This document shows, piece by piece, positions 42,901 to 52,288 of a stretch of DNA of 64,000 bases. Positions within the stretch are counted from its first letter, which is position 1, and each line of letters starts with the position of its first letter. The DNA lies in the NCBI GenBank assembly GCA_016716905.1, contig JADJUS010000022.1:1723501-1787500 (forward strand), read 5' to 3'. Source of the DNA: Acidobacteriota bacterium. Lineage in GTDB: Bacteria; Acidobacteriota; Vicinamibacteria; Vicinamibacterales; SCN-69-37. The notes beneath the pieces were generated by a model. The model searched no databases and had not been told where the DNA came from. It saw only the letters and a program-made list of their open reading frames with translations. The position numbers and the translations under genes were made by a program.

Positions 42901-44702
42901 AGCAGGTGCAACCGGTTGTTGGCGATGTGCAATTCGGCCGCATCGTTGGCCCGGATGCAATGCACGCGCGACACCATGCGCGTATCTTCAATCGTGACGT
43001 CGCGGCAGCTGCCTTCTTTCAGGCCCTCGATGAGCACGGACGTGCCGTCAAAGGTCAGCAGGTCAACGTCGCATACCCGAATGCCGACGCAATCGACGAA
43101 GTGCAGAATGGGATCAAAACGTGCCTCCGTACGCGGCAGCACCAGCGTGCGGTGCTCGCAGCCGTGAATGGTGATGTTCTGTTTGCCTTGCAGCGTGAGG
43201 TTCGCGCGGTGGAGCCCGGGCAACAGGCACAGCTCACCGCCGGCGGACGGCAGGTGCGACGCGGCTTCTTCAAGCGAGTTGAAGTCGCCGAAACTCGTGA
43301 CGCCGTTGCCCACAAGGAACGTGCAGCACACTTTCTGGTTGATCAGCGGCCGGAAGCGCTTGCGGCAGTCTTCGATGCTTCCCGAGACGGTCGTGTCCTG
43401 CTGGGCGGTCCAGTTGATCTCCGCCAGCGGCACCCGGTGATAGACCACCCCGACTGGAGGCGCGTCATCCACCAGTACCTGCGGGTTGGCGATTTCCCCG
43501 GCCCGAACGGTAAACGTCCAGTAGTCGCCGCTGCGATAGTTACCGGCCGCGGGCGCGTCGAACGCCAGCCGGATGCCGTCGCGCAGTTCCACCGGATTCG
43601 CGGCATTGGTAAACGCCGAGATGTTGGCAATGCCGTTCCACAACCGGAAGAACACCGAGTCGGTGGTGGAGGGCAACGTTCCAAAAGTCGCCGGCGATGT
43701 CAGCGCCAGGTCGTGGTCGGTGTTGAGAGAGGCCATGGTGCCGTAGACCACGGTCCATGCGCCCAGCAGGGCGTCGTACTGCAGCGCCTCGAGATAAAAC
43801 TCGGTGAGTCCGGAGTTGACGATGGCCGCGCGGCCGGCGTCGATGATCACGCGATCGGGATCGGTACCCGTGTCGAATCGCCCGCGTCCCACAAGGCCGC
43901 CGTTCCACTGGCTCCACTTGAACTTCGCCGGGGCCGCCGGCGGCGCATCCGCGATCTCAATCCGGTAGAGATGATGTTCAAAGCCCGTGTAGCCGCCGCC
44001 GCCCACGACGGGGCAATCACCGGCAACGCTCACCAACGGTGCGAGCGACGCAGTCAGCCGGCCTTTGGATGCCGGGTCATCGCGGAGCTTTCCCAGAATG
44101 GTGGTGCAGTCTTCTCCGTCGGCGAGTCGCAGCAACCGGACGCGGAAATTGACGAACGCACGTTCAGAGGTATCGGGACCACCAAGCGCCGCTTCGATCA
44201 GCCGCTGCGGATACTGGAAACCGTGGAGCGCCTCTTCCGACACCTCGAGGATCACGGCATCGCGAGTGGCATCGTTGATGCCGCCGACCACCGGGGTCGG
44301 CGCGGAGATCGGTGCGCCGAAATACGTGGCGATCCGTTCGACCGGCGCATCCGGGTTGGGTGTTTCGCCCGGCAGCCGCGTCAGGATGCCATCGGCCCAC
44401 GCCCGCCCTGGCCGAAGCATCACGTGTACGCTGCCGCCGGTGACTTTCGCCGACTCGACGCGGAACCCCTCGGGCTCGGTGGCGGGCACCGCGCAGACGC
44501 CGGCGCCGATGATGTCGCGGCCGGCCTGCCCGTTCCAGCCCAACCCGATCAACTCGCCCTCAGTCATGTCGGCGTCGGTTGTCACACGCCCCTGCTGGTG
44601 CAGCACGCCGCTGATGTTCCGCAGCACGCCCTGTTCGGGCTCGTCCACGCCGCGCTTGTGCTCGTGTGGGTCGAAGTTGAGAACCGAAAAATCGCCTTTC
44701 AT
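39921..44702 (-). CDS. Giant DUF6519/beta-helix eCIS protein, possible tail fibre
   Basis: A 1593-residue protein, the largest here. The N-terminal MKGDFSVLNFDPHEHKRGV and LHQQGRVTTDADM are the DUF6519 signature found in eCIS and phage-tail loci. Residues about 480-1250 contain right-handed parallel beta-helix rungs (many IxxNxL and ITDNTIS turns), interrupted near 740-850 by an Ig-like domain. A carboxypeptidase-regulatory-like domain (about 1330-1430) follows, then a Pro/Thr linker (PTPAPSPTPRPDPTPTPTPG), a small helix-hairpin-helix-like domain, and a very basic tail (KKPARKKAVARARAKKAKKPK, last part of the protein). A receptor-binding fibre or spike is the best guess; the basic tail is unexplained. 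Confidence 0.7.
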   Translation of the reverse strand: MKGDFSVLNFDPHEHKRGVDEPEQGVLRNISGVLHQQGRVTTDADMTEGELIGLGWNGQAGRDIIGAGVCAVPATEPEGFRVESAKVTGGSVHVMLRPGRAWADGILTRLPGETPNPDAPVERIATYFGAPISAPTPVVGGINDATRDAVILEVSEEALHGFQYPQRLIEAALGGPDTSERAFVNFRVRLLRLADGEDCTTILGKLRDDPASKGRLTASLAPLVSVAGDCPVVGGGGYTGFEHHLYRIEIADAPPAAPAKFKWSQWNGGLVGRGRFDTGTDPDRVIIDAGRAAIVNSGLTEFYLEALQYDALLGAWTVVYGTMASLNTDHDLALTSPATFGTLPSTTDSVFFRLWNGIANISAFTNAANPVELRDGIRLAFDAPAAGNYRSGDYWTFTVRAGEIANPQVLVDDAPPVGVVYHRVPLAEINWTAQQDTTVSGSIEDCRKRFRPLINQKVCCTFLVGNGVTSFGDFNSLEEAASHLPSAGGELCLLPGLHRANLTLQGKQNITIHGCEHRTLVLPRTEARFDPILHFVDCVGIRVCDVDLLTFDGTSVLIEGLKEGSCRDVTIEDTRMVSRVHCIRANDAAELHIANNRLHLLDTVAGLTTISLEADDSLVERNTLVLMPFVDTTPDEPDVPDDDPTRDPADPCARPEIIYRFPDLVKAYATKVWTFGLSLLVPKQPYRAIGGIHLRAGSERVRLLENHIVGGAGNGITLGGDLDPAPPPGPILRDRAVAKAAPVTVDASGQFLAVVQNEAGIAQEGIDVYLDDAKADASTAADRSDTAGLVSVKSAPGAYALDVAPKYQVLKVTETRDKGVLVNAVTIGPRPGIGKAQAFLHEITIEANNVSMMGLSGIGFALRAGTKLAGKAVTLPTNNAKGSLLAFVDAALLNLALTPLVKATHPVRDLVILNNRLHHNLRNPFTPQMLAEAEQIGRGGVSLGMVESAAVRGNHINDNGATAIDPSCGVFVGWGNDVEITDNTISANGAMTPDYEEKRRAGLRGGIYVRFAGATVSKLSTSSGRQPALRVHDNRVDQPAGRALTAFAFGPVSVANNHLSSEFTGRFGFIDTAFGGVLLCNLGGMHRLIARMAGGKLGNSKRFPTLAEASLPGGETIFADNYVRLDAVNRSLMAQAVVCLDDLGYSGNTSAVYRGDPFFCNTVLIGDTLRAGGGRLREDATRTLSMLTIALRANMTASNQADHCILAQPVSTGAHVPKTVDTPNHVFDSTFCKDSAGAPVKVGAMAAPALSAQASQLGGTIDADAFTEAEVNALAKGYTSTSLLQVNTTQVAVTRAYQTESFRLEEKIGADHPKTRSLAAQAEAGVVTQQFLTTSAEAFGSVAPVVPDAGAAISGRLVNSKGQGQAGFAVELVNAAGAQAAALGRSDKYGAFGDSFDADETTRLARLGKLRARVLDAAGAEVLLERDPIVVAAGADLQITLTMPVRVIPRSVAVTGTVIFDQPKPTPAPSPTPRPDPTPTPTPGPAPTPTPEPRPDPTPGPAPAPTTRTPLTKLEMDAALRRRLIAAGIVDVEGILEVSSAKLVEIVGDRAAAAKLAESAKRLLDSPNPRRQKKPARKKAVARARAKKAKKPK

Positions 44703-44715
44703 CGCGTCCCCTTTG

Positions 44716-47085
44716 TCATGTCACGGTGACCACGAGCGGTCTCACGCCGACAGGCATGAACTCACGCAGCCGCACTTGCAAGTTGGTCCATTTGTGCGCA
44801 TTCAGCAAAAACCCAAACGCGCCCATCTCATCGTCATCCGGTCCCAACTCGCGTACGCGCCGGTCGGTCTCGCGCGCAAGTTGGGCATAACCCGGGTCGT
44901 TGAAACGCCCGGACGTGAAAGCAATGCGCGCGTCTGTCGCGCGCACGCAGAAGTGATTGGGCGGCAGCCGATCGGCGATGCCGCGGAAGGCGGTCCACTT
45001 GATGCAGCCGCGCTGGTTGTCGAGCACCTCGAACTGCTGCGTGAAGATGCCGCCAAGGCCGCCCACGTCGGCGACACGCACGGCGCCAAAACACGTGAGG
45101 CCGTCGAAGTTGAGCGCGGCCCCCCAGGTGGTGGCCGGGTTGGTGGCGGCGCCGATCGCCAACGGCCCCGCAGGCGCGTCGGTCACGCCCAGCCCGGCAT
45201 CTACGATGCTGTCTGAGATGTCGAGGCGATAGCGCTCATCGATGGCGATGGAGCCGACGATGGAGCGCTGGATGACGATGTCGGGCGTGGGCACGAACGC
45301 GTCGACGTCGGCCGGGGCGGCGAATCCGTACCCGTCAACCAGTCGCAGCGCGGGCTGCATGGGTGCGCGGTCGCCGTTGCGCAGACTGTGGCCGCCGGGG
45401 GCCAACGTGCAGCCGATGAGTTCGAGTCGCGCCACTGCCGCGCGGTTGATGAGTGCCTGGCCTGCCGGGAACGGCGCGGCTGTGTCGGGCGCCAAGTAGA
45501 GTCCTTCAAGCCGCACCTGCGGCGTGAACGGAGTGGCCGCGCCTGCGGCGACGGGCCGCATCGAGAGCGGCTGGGCGAGCAGCACAATCGGCCGGTGATC
45601 GCCGGCGGCGCGAATCGTCAGCGACTGCGCAAGTCGGAGCGAGCGCGTGCCGTCAACGGCCGTGCCCGGCAGCGACGACAGGTCGATGCGATGCACCAGG
45701 CTGTCGTGAATCTCGATCACGACGGGAGCTGTGGCAGTGGCCAGTCCACCGAGCGCGGCCTGCAGGGTGACTCCACCGGTCACGTCGCCCACGCGCCGGA
45801 GATCCGTGCCGGTCACCGGCGCAGGAACGAACCGCGTCACAGGATGCGCACCCACCGGCCCTGCCGCACCGTAGGTGGTGCTCACGAACATTCGGGACGT
45901 GAATCCGCCGCCAGCGGAGACGATCAACTGGCCCGCTTGTGCGGCCGTGTTGAGGCCAATCACCACGCGACCGATGTCTGGGTCGATGACGATCTCGCCG
46001 CTACGCACCGGGCGACGCAGACCTGTTTCCCAGGCGCAGAGGTTGTCGCCGCGGAAGAGCCATTGCCATTCGGTTTGCGGCGCCGGTGGAACCAGCAGCG
46101 GCGCCAGCGTCTGCGGCATGAACAGGTGCAGCCCCACGTCGCCCAAATCGAATCCAGTCGGAGGTGTGGCGGCGGCGTTGTAGAAGTCCACGCGTGCGTA
46201 CGCCTCTGGGTGGCCCGCCGGGGTGCCACTTGTCAGCCGCGCGTCGAGTATCGGCCCGGGCACGGCGTCGGGTTCGGTCAGCGGCGAGACCACGCCACCA
46301 GAGGTGCCGGGTCGCAGAAAGCCCGGCCGGCTCGTGTTGAACAGGCGCATCGGCATGTCGAGCGGATGCAGGTCGAAGCGCAGGACGAATCGCGCGAGTC
46401 CCGCTGGTTGTGGACCGAGGTTGGTGATGCCCTTCGCGAGCGGCAACACGCGCGGCAGACGATACGCGGCAAGCCTCCACAGGAAGATCGCCAGGTTGGG
46501 CAGGTTGATGCGACGGGCGCCGCCGGTGGCGGGCTTCACATCGGCGGTGTACGCAAAGTTGTCGAAGGGTGTGCCGAGCAGTGCCAGAGCTGCCGGATCC
46601 CTTAGTGGTGCGGTCCCTCCGCGGGGCACCGAATGTCGGGTCAGCGCGGGGTCGCCATACGGAGGCTCACCTCCGGCGTCAGGCCGCTGGTGGTTGAGGT
46701 GCTGTGACCAGCCGAGGTTCTCGCGCAGTTCCACGCCTCGGCATGCCCAGCCGGTGAGATTGACCGCGAGCCGTTCGATCGCACCGAGGGTGCCTTTACG
46801 GCGACGCAACGCGATCGTGTCGGCCACATCGGCTCGCAGCGTGCGGGGATCACCCTTCAGATGGCTGGTCCCGAGCAGATCCGCGAGGTACGCGATGACC
46901 CAGTCGTCGCAGGTATCGATAAACAGGTCGTCGTAGAGTTGCTCGATGTTCTCGTGGAGCGCTCCGAACGGCGCTTCGATGGCCGCCAGGTACGCGCGCA
47001 ACTGATTGGGCGGCGTCTGCTCGGCGTCGCGCGTGCGATAAATCTCCGGCAGGCGCTCGAAGAGTGGAACGGTGGGCACACTCAT
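44716..47085 (-). CDS. Phage tail protein I-like eCIS baseplate protein (Afp12-like)
   Basis: A 789-residue protein. The N-terminal MSVPTVPLFERLPEIYRTRD and FGALHENIEQLYDDLFIDTC blocks are the tail protein I (Afp12/gpI-like) signature, a wedge component of contractile baseplates. After about residue 150 the sequence diverges into beta-rich modules, which in such proteins reach outward. AGGGGA stands six bases before ATG 47085, preferred over 47091; the start overlaps the preceding stop (ATGA). It works with the two upstream large baseplate proteins. Confidence 0.75.
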   Translation of the reverse strand: MSVPTVPLFERLPEIYRTRDAEQTPPNQLRAYLAAIEAPFGALHENIEQLYDDLFIDTCDDWVIAYLADLLGTSHLKGDPRTLRADVADTIALRRRKGTLGAIERLAVNLTGWACRGVELRENLGWSQHLNHQRPDAGGEPPYGDPALTRHSVPRGGTAPLRDPAALALLGTPFDNFAYTADVKPATGGARRINLPNLAIFLWRLAAYRLPRVLPLAKGITNLGPQPAGLARFVLRFDLHPLDMPMRLFNTSRPGFLRPGTSGGVVSPLTEPDAVPGPILDARLTSGTPAGHPEAYARVDFYNAAATPPTGFDLGDVGLHLFMPQTLAPLLVPPAPQTEWQWLFRGDNLCAWETGLRRPVRSGEIVIDPDIGRVVIGLNTAAQAGQLIVSAGGGFTSRMFVSTTYGAAGPVGAHPVTRFVPAPVTGTDLRRVGDVTGGVTLQAALGGLATATAPVVIEIHDSLVHRIDLSSLPGTAVDGTRSLRLAQSLTIRAAGDHRPIVLLAQPLSMRPVAAGAATPFTPQVRLEGLYLAPDTAAPFPAGQALINRAAVARLELIGCTLAPGGHSLRNGDRAPMQPALRLVDGYGFAAPADVDAFVPTPDIVIQRSIVGSIAIDERYRLDISDSIVDAGLGVTDAPAGPLAIGAATNPATTWGAALNFDGLTCFGAVRVADVGGLGGIFTQQFEVLDNQRGCIKWTAFRGIADRLPPNHFCVRATDARIAFTSGRFNDPGYAQLARETDRRVRELGPDDDEMGAFGFLLNAHKWTNLQVRLREFMPVGVRPLVVTVT

Positions 47086-49715
47086 GCGCATTCCCCTGAA
47101 GACGGTTCGGCCACGGCCGTGAGCGTGACGTGTGCCGCCGTGACCTGCAGCAACTCATGCGGGCTGCACGGCATCACGGCTGCGACCGGGCGCGGCGCCG
47201 GCGGCAGCGAGAGCGTGGCCGGGTCCGTCACGCCTGCTGCGAAGCGACCGAGGCCCGTGACCTTGCACCACAACACGCCCGCCACATTCTGCAGGTGACC
47301 CTCGATGCGACTCGCGTACTCGCGTTCGCCCAGGCGCCGCGAGTGAAGGTCGAACAGCCGGGCGAGGGCGGCGCGCAAATCGGCCTCGACCTGATCCTGA
47401 CGGTAGCTCGCGTTGCGGGCGAAGCTGACGTCCACGAAGCCGTAACGCAACAGCGCCTGCTGCACGATCATCGGGAACCGGTCCGGGCCCTTGCAGCGCT
47501 GCGCGTGCGCGAGGGTAGCGCGCACGTCGCTGAATTCGGCTTCGCGACCAGCCTCGAGCAACACGCGCAGGATCACCGCCGGCACACCGGCATACAGATC
47601 CCACGCCGCGGCGGCGGTCACGACGCCAGGCACAGACAGTGTTTCTGTCTCGTAGTCGCGGATACTGACAAGTCGGCCCAGGCTCTGCACTTTGCCCGGC
47701 GCAGCCTCACGCGCCTTGCCGGCTTCTTCAGGCTCCGCACCGCCTGACACGATACCGGCGAGCGACACCTTGTCGAAGCCGCGCGGCCGCTCACTCGCGG
47801 TGGGCGTGGCGCCGGGTTTGATGGCGCCGTACGCACCCACGCCACTGCGGTAGCTGGCGACGACGTTCTTGAGGCCGGAGGGGAGTCGTGCGCCCGTCTC
47901 ACCGTCGCCAAACTGCACGAAGCTCTGCCCGTCGGCATCTTCCCGCACGATGTAGATCTGTGCGGTGGAGCCGTGGCCGTAAAACGCATCCACGCGCGTC
48001 CAGAGGCGTCCGCCCACCCAGACTTCGAGTTCCGGCGCGTGCGGAGGCACACCGCCGCTCGACAGGAAATACGTCATCGGCTTCTTCGGCAGAGGGAAGG
48101 TCTGCCACATCTGTCGGCTGTCGCCGTTGCCGAGTACCGCGTCGCGTTCGGTCTTGCCCTGTGACGCGTCCACGAGATTGCCGAGCACTGTCACCGTGGG
48201 CGTGGCTTCGTCGAAGTCTGCGCGCACAAACGGCTTCGGCGGCCGATCGAAGCTGAGCGACCACATCTTCGGTACGTCCGGAGTTGATGTAGCGAAGTCG
48301 CCCGCCTCATTCGTGCACACAAGCTCCACCGAGCGGCCATCGGCGTGCGAGAGGTAGAGGCGCCGGCCGGCCAGCGCCTGGGCCTGAGAGACCGTGCCCC
48401 ATAAGCGCAGGGCAGCCGTGCCATTCGCGAACCCGCTGCTCGCTGGGCTCGACACGGGTCGCAACGTCAGCGGGGGGCTCGTGACTTCATGGATCCGATA
48501 GTCGCGCACGTCACTGCCGGGCGAATCCGTCATCGCGTGTTTGATCAGCGGCTGGTTCAGCGTCAACAGCGTGCTTGGGCCATTGAGGTTGCCAAATCCG
48601 ATCGTCCGCGCTTCGATGGCCGTGACCGTGCGGACCACGCTGACCGCGACGGTCGGCTGGCCGGTCTTGCTGACTCGCGTCTGCAGCACCAGGCGCATGC
48701 CCCGGTGCAGGTCCGGTACCTCCGTGTCGAGCGGCAGCAGTGTGGGAGTGAGCGTGATCGACGCGCTGGTGTTCGTGCAGTTGTGGTTGGCGTCCACGTG
48801 TCGCTCGAAGGAGGTATCCGACTCCTCGGCGCCAGTGATTTCGCCGCTGTTGTTCGTGGTGTTCGCCACGGTCTTTGGCGGCGCGTTGTGGCCCAGGTGC
48901 CGGAAGGTGCGATTGATGCGATACGCCTCCACCGGCTGGTTCCAGGCCGCCTGAAGCGGCGCGTCAATGTCCACAAGCACGCGACCCAGTAACGGCGTGA
49001 CCTTGGTGACCTTCACCACCTGCGGCGCTTTCTGCGACGACAACGTTGATCCGCTCGACGTCCACGGGGGCTCGGGGGCCTGCAGCAGCAGTCGGTCGCC
49101 GGCCTTCAGTTCTAACGTCGTCAGGCTCGTGGCATCGCTCTCGCCGTCCACACTGGCGACTTCAAATGAAGTGGCGCCTGCGGCAATCTTCGACGCGTAC
49201 GCCCGCGGGCGATACAGATGGAATCGACCCAGGTGCGGCCACGCGGTCAACTCAGCGTCGGTCTGGAACTCGGCAGGCGTGGGCGCCGTTTCGAGTTCGG
49301 CCTTCACCACGAACCCTTCGTGAATGGTCACCGGCGCGGTGCCGCGAGCCTCGAACGCGAGTGTGGCCCGGCCGCCGATGCCAGGCGCGAGCCGGTATCC
49401 GGTGAGCCGGACAAGTTCCGCCACGCTCTCACGCCACGCCGCCGTGCGCAAGTACGCTTCGTTCGCGTAGTGCTCCTGATAGAAGGTCAGGATGTCGCCA
49501 AGGATGGCCGCGCCTTCCAGAAGTGCGATGCCGGGGTCATCCGCCTCGCGATGCGTCCACGCCGAAAGCTCCGGCGCCGCATCGATCCCGCGCGTCATGA
49601 CTTCGACGAAATCCGCGTAGCGCCCGATGCGGTACGCGATGCGCGGCAGCCCGGGGCGGTTGTTGGCCCGGCGCGGAAACACGAACGGGTCGGTGATGAG
49701 GGGATTGCAAGCCAT
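47082..49715 (-). CDS. Large eCIS baseplate assembly protein, second copy (Afp11-like)
   Basis: An 877-residue protein of the putative baseplate assembly (TIGR02243/gpJ-like) type. The N-terminal AWTHREADDPGIALLEGAAILGD and FYQEHYANEAYLRTAA blocks (shortened) match the family's opening D-P-G-I-A-L-L-E pattern; a baseplate-J-like core (VQFGDGETGARLPSG, RDYETETLSVPGV) lies between residues 600 and 750. It would form the wedge that triggers sheath contraction. It lies two bases after its paralogue, and together they correspond to the Afp11 position. Confidence 0.8.
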   Translation of the reverse strand: MACNPLITDPFVFPRRANNRPGLPRIAYRIGRYADFVEVMTRGIDAAPELSAWTHREADDPGIALLEGAAILGDILTFYQEHYANEAYLRTAAWRESVAELVRLTGYRLAPGIGGRATLAFEARGTAPVTIHEGFVVKAELETAPTPAEFQTDAELTAWPHLGRFHLYRPRAYASKIAAGATSFEVASVDGESDATSLTTLELKAGDRLLLQAPEPPWTSSGSTLSSQKAPQVVKVTKVTPLLGRVLVDIDAPLQAAWNQPVEAYRINRTFRHLGHNAPPKTVANTTNNSGEITGAEESDTSFERHVDANHNCTNTSASITLTPTLLPLDTEVPDLHRGMRLVLQTRVSKTGQPTVAVSVVRTVTAIEARTIGFGNLNGPSTLLTLNQPLIKHAMTDSPGSDVRDYRIHEVTSPPLTLRPVSSPASSGFANGTAALRLWGTVSQAQALAGRRLYLSHADGRSVELVCTNEAGDFATSTPDVPKMWSLSFDRPPKPFVRADFDEATPTVTVLGNLVDASQGKTERDAVLGNGDSRQMWQTFPLPKKPMTYFLSSGGVPPHAPELEVWVGGRLWTRVDAFYGHGSTAQIYIVREDADGQSFVQFGDGETGARLPSGLKNVVASYRSGVGAYGAIKPGATPTASERPRGFDKVSLAGIVSGGAEPEEAGKAREAAPGKVQSLGRLVSIRDYETETLSVPGVVTAAAAWDLYAGVPAVILRVLLEAGREAEFSDVRATLAHAQRCKGPDRFPMIVQQALLRYGFVDVSFARNASYRQDQVEADLRAALARLFDLHSRRLGEREYASRIEGHLQNVAGVLWCKVTGLGRFAAGVTDPATLSLPPAPRPVAAVMPCSPHELLQVTAAHVTLTAVAEPSSGECA

Positions 49716-49717
49716 GG

Positions 49718-52279
49718 TCAGCGCCGCCCTCCCTGCACGTCGAAACGGATGAGTCCACGTTCAAGATGGCTTGGATCATTGGCGAGCAACACGATCTCGT
49801 CGAACGCCATCTCCAGCACCTCGGTGCCGGGCACAGCCGGCAGCGGCGTGGCAAATCTCTTCATGGCAATGCGCACGATCCGATCAACGCCGGCAATCTG
49901 GTGGATGCGGCCTTCAATCGTGCTGCGATGCAACGCCTGGCCGAAACTCCACTCGTCGGGATGGAAGAACCCGCGTCGTCCATCGGACGTCCAGCCGTCG
50001 GAGAACTCCTGCTCCAGCACGAAGCGCAGGTCCTCGCGCCAATACGCCTCTCCCGCGCAGACCACCACACGGATGTCCAGCGGCACGTACCGTGGCGGCC
50101 GTAGCTCAAGGTCTTCGCCAATCAGCCGCACGGCTTCCAGATGGTTGGCGATGCGAGGACGGAGCTCATCCCACAGCGCATCCGAGCGCGGGTCGCCCAG
50201 TGCCGTGAAGCCCGCGGGGTCAATCGCGATTCGTACTGTGCGCCAACTGCCCGTCCACGCGTACCGGGCGACCGCGCGCGAAACCCCGCTCACCTCCTCA
50301 GCGCGTTTCACATAGTCGGCGATCGTCACCGCACGCAACTGGCGCGCGCGAAACGCCTCGGGCGCGTTGCGACGAATCCGTTCGGCAGGTTCCGGCTCCC
50401 GTCCGTCCGTCACGTCGAACGGGTTCGTGGCGGCCACCACCGCGCCATTCAACGCGCCCGTGAGCGCCTGCACGTTTACCAACTGGTCCGCACCGATGTT
50501 GCCGGCCGGGCCTCCGCCAAGTTGATACTCGGCGTGCACTGTGGCTCCGGGTGGCAACAGACGACCGTGCGTCCCGTTGCCGAATCGCAGCACGCTCCGC
50601 TGCCGCTCGTCGGTCTCCACCATGTAGTGGTCGCCGTTTTCGGCCGAGTCGTCGCTGTGCACCAGGCTTTCGACCTCGTCCCAGGTCTCGCGCGCACCAC
50701 CCACCAGTTCCACTTCGAGCCACATCGTGGAACGCGCCGGGTCTTCGCCAGTGGGCGCCGCTCCGGTGGCCGGTGGCAGGTACGCGAGCGGTCCCTCGTC
50801 TGGCAACTCCGCGCGCACCCAATCGCGTCCGTCCGCGAACCGGTTCGCCCGCTCGTAGTAGCGATGCTTCACCGAGTCCGTCTCGGTGGGCAACACGCTG
50901 CCGGGCTCGTAGAAATGCACTTCGAGCGGCCGGCCCTCGTGCACCGGCACCAGGTTGCCGTAGAAGATCGAGACGTCCTCCACTGCGGTCGGCGGCGGCC
51001 CCGGGCAGAACGTCGTGAAGCTGTAGTCGAAACGCAGCGCATCCTCTTCGCGCCAGTGCACCCGCACGATCCACGCGCCGGTCACGGGATCAAAGATCGA
51101 CTCGGCCGCACCACGGTCCGGATCAGTGCCGGCTAGCAGGCGCAGCAACTGGCGCTTCGACCGGCGACGGCCAGCCACGGCGCCCGTCAGCGGATTCAGC
51201 ATTTCGGCGAGGAGCATCTCGCGCCACTGGCCACCCCGTACCAAGTCTCGAAGCGCATCGGCCTGGGCCTGCGACGCCAATCCCGACACCGGCGCGATAT
51301 CCGCCGAGGTGCTGCCCGCACCAAGCGCCGGTCGTGCGTTCCGCCACGTATGCAGGCGAAGCCGGTTCAGGAGCGGATCGAGTCGCTGGCGTTGCGCCGG
51401 CTCAAGCCGTTTCTGGCGGCTCGCGAAGAACACCGTCTGGTCATCCGCTACAGCCGCGCCGGTCCACACCACCAGTTCCTGGTCCGCGAGTGTGAACGGC
51501 GCCTGACCGGCCACCACATCAACCGCGAGCCACGTGCTGGCCTGATTGCCCTCATGCAGGTGGTAGTCCACGAGCCGGGCGTGCCGCGCCAGCGACACTC
51601 GCTTTCGAGTAGTCCCGAGATAGGCCTCCGCCATCACCCGATCCTGGTAGTCGCTGAGTTCGTCAGCGGCCGCCGCGAACAGATCGATCAGCACCTGATC
51701 GTGGTCGGCTTCACTCGTGCTGGCCCAGCCTGGCACCCGCTCGGCCATCGCCACCATCAGCGTGTGGCGGAACGAGTCGTAGTCTTTCGCGAGGTAATCG
51801 ATTGGCGGATTCGGCGCCGGCGGCCGACCACCCAGTACCGGCGCGCAATCGTTGGTGAAGCAGCCGGGCCTGAACTTGAAACCAATCGCACTGAAGAACG
51901 GGTCGATCAGGCTGGCGTTCCAGACAAGCTCGATGGTGTACGTGGAATAGTCGCCAACCGGCTCGATGCGCAGTCCGATGCGCGTAGCGTCGATTCCAGC
52001 GACGGCCGTCACCTGCACCTGCCCGCTCGCGCTGCCGGCGACGATGCGTGAGCCGCCGCGGATGCGGAAGATCTGCCGCGCTCGCACGGGATCGCCGGCG
52101 ATGTCGGCGAGGATCGCCGGCACATGCAGGCCATTGAAGAAGCGCAGATCGATGTCTGCGTGCGCAGGGTTCGCGCCCGGCGGCAACGACACGAGCGCGA
52201 GCTTCAGCCCGTCGAGTCCGCGACTGCGCAGAACGTCTGCTCTGTCGTCGACGAGATCGGGGAAAGGAATGGCGCCCAT
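49718..52279 (-). CDS. Large eCIS baseplate assembly protein, first copy (Afp11-like)
   Basis: An 853-residue protein, also of the putative baseplate assembly family: DYLAKDYDSFRHTLM and SEADHDQVLIDLFAAAADELSDYQD are the family opening after an N-terminal extra beta domain (residues 1-155). The core RFGNGTHGRLLPPGATVHAEY, then RDGREPEPAERIRRNAPEAFRARQLRAVTIADY (both only indicated by their ends), corresponds to the J-like domain. Two differently built paralogues in tandem suggest distinct wedge positions. Start ATG 52279 follows the gp25 gene by nine bases. Confidence 0.8.
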   Translation of the reverse strand: MGAIPFPDLVDDRADVLRSRGLDGLKLALVSLPPGANPAHADIDLRFFNGLHVPAILADIAGDPVRARQIFRIRGGSRIVAGSASGQVQVTAVAGIDATRIGLRIEPVGDYSTYTIELVWNASLIDPFFSAIGFKFRPGCFTNDCAPVLGGRPPAPNPPIDYLAKDYDSFRHTLMVAMAERVPGWASTSEADHDQVLIDLFAAAADELSDYQDRVMAEAYLGTTRKRVSLARHARLVDYHLHEGNQASTWLAVDVVAGQAPFTLADQELVVWTGAAVADDQTVFFASRQKRLEPAQRQRLDPLLNRLRLHTWRNARPALGAGSTSADIAPVSGLASQAQADALRDLVRGGQWREMLLAEMLNPLTGAVAGRRRSKRQLLRLLAGTDPDRGAAESIFDPVTGAWIVRVHWREEDALRFDYSFTTFCPGPPPTAVEDVSIFYGNLVPVHEGRPLEVHFYEPGSVLPTETDSVKHRYYERANRFADGRDWVRAELPDEGPLAYLPPATGAAPTGEDPARSTMWLEVELVGGARETWDEVESLVHSDDSAENGDHYMVETDERQRSVLRFGNGTHGRLLPPGATVHAEYQLGGGPAGNIGADQLVNVQALTGALNGAVVAATNPFDVTDGREPEPAERIRRNAPEAFRARQLRAVTIADYVKRAEEVSGVSRAVARYAWTGSWRTVRIAIDPAGFTALGDPRSDALWDELRPRIANHLEAVRLIGEDLELRPPRYVPLDIRVVVCAGEAYWREDLRFVLEQEFSDGWTSDGRRGFFHPDEWSFGQALHRSTIEGRIHQIAGVDRIVRIAMKRFATPLPAVPGTEVLEMAFDEIVLLANDPSHLERGLIRFDVQGGRR

Positions 52280-52288
52280 GGTGATTCG

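Noticed and set aside
41445..44729. A 1094-codon open frame on the plus strand opposite the giant DUF6519 gene
   Set aside because: Its translation is His/Arg/Gly-rich without domains and mirrors high-GC codon bias of the real minus-strand gene. Shadow frame.
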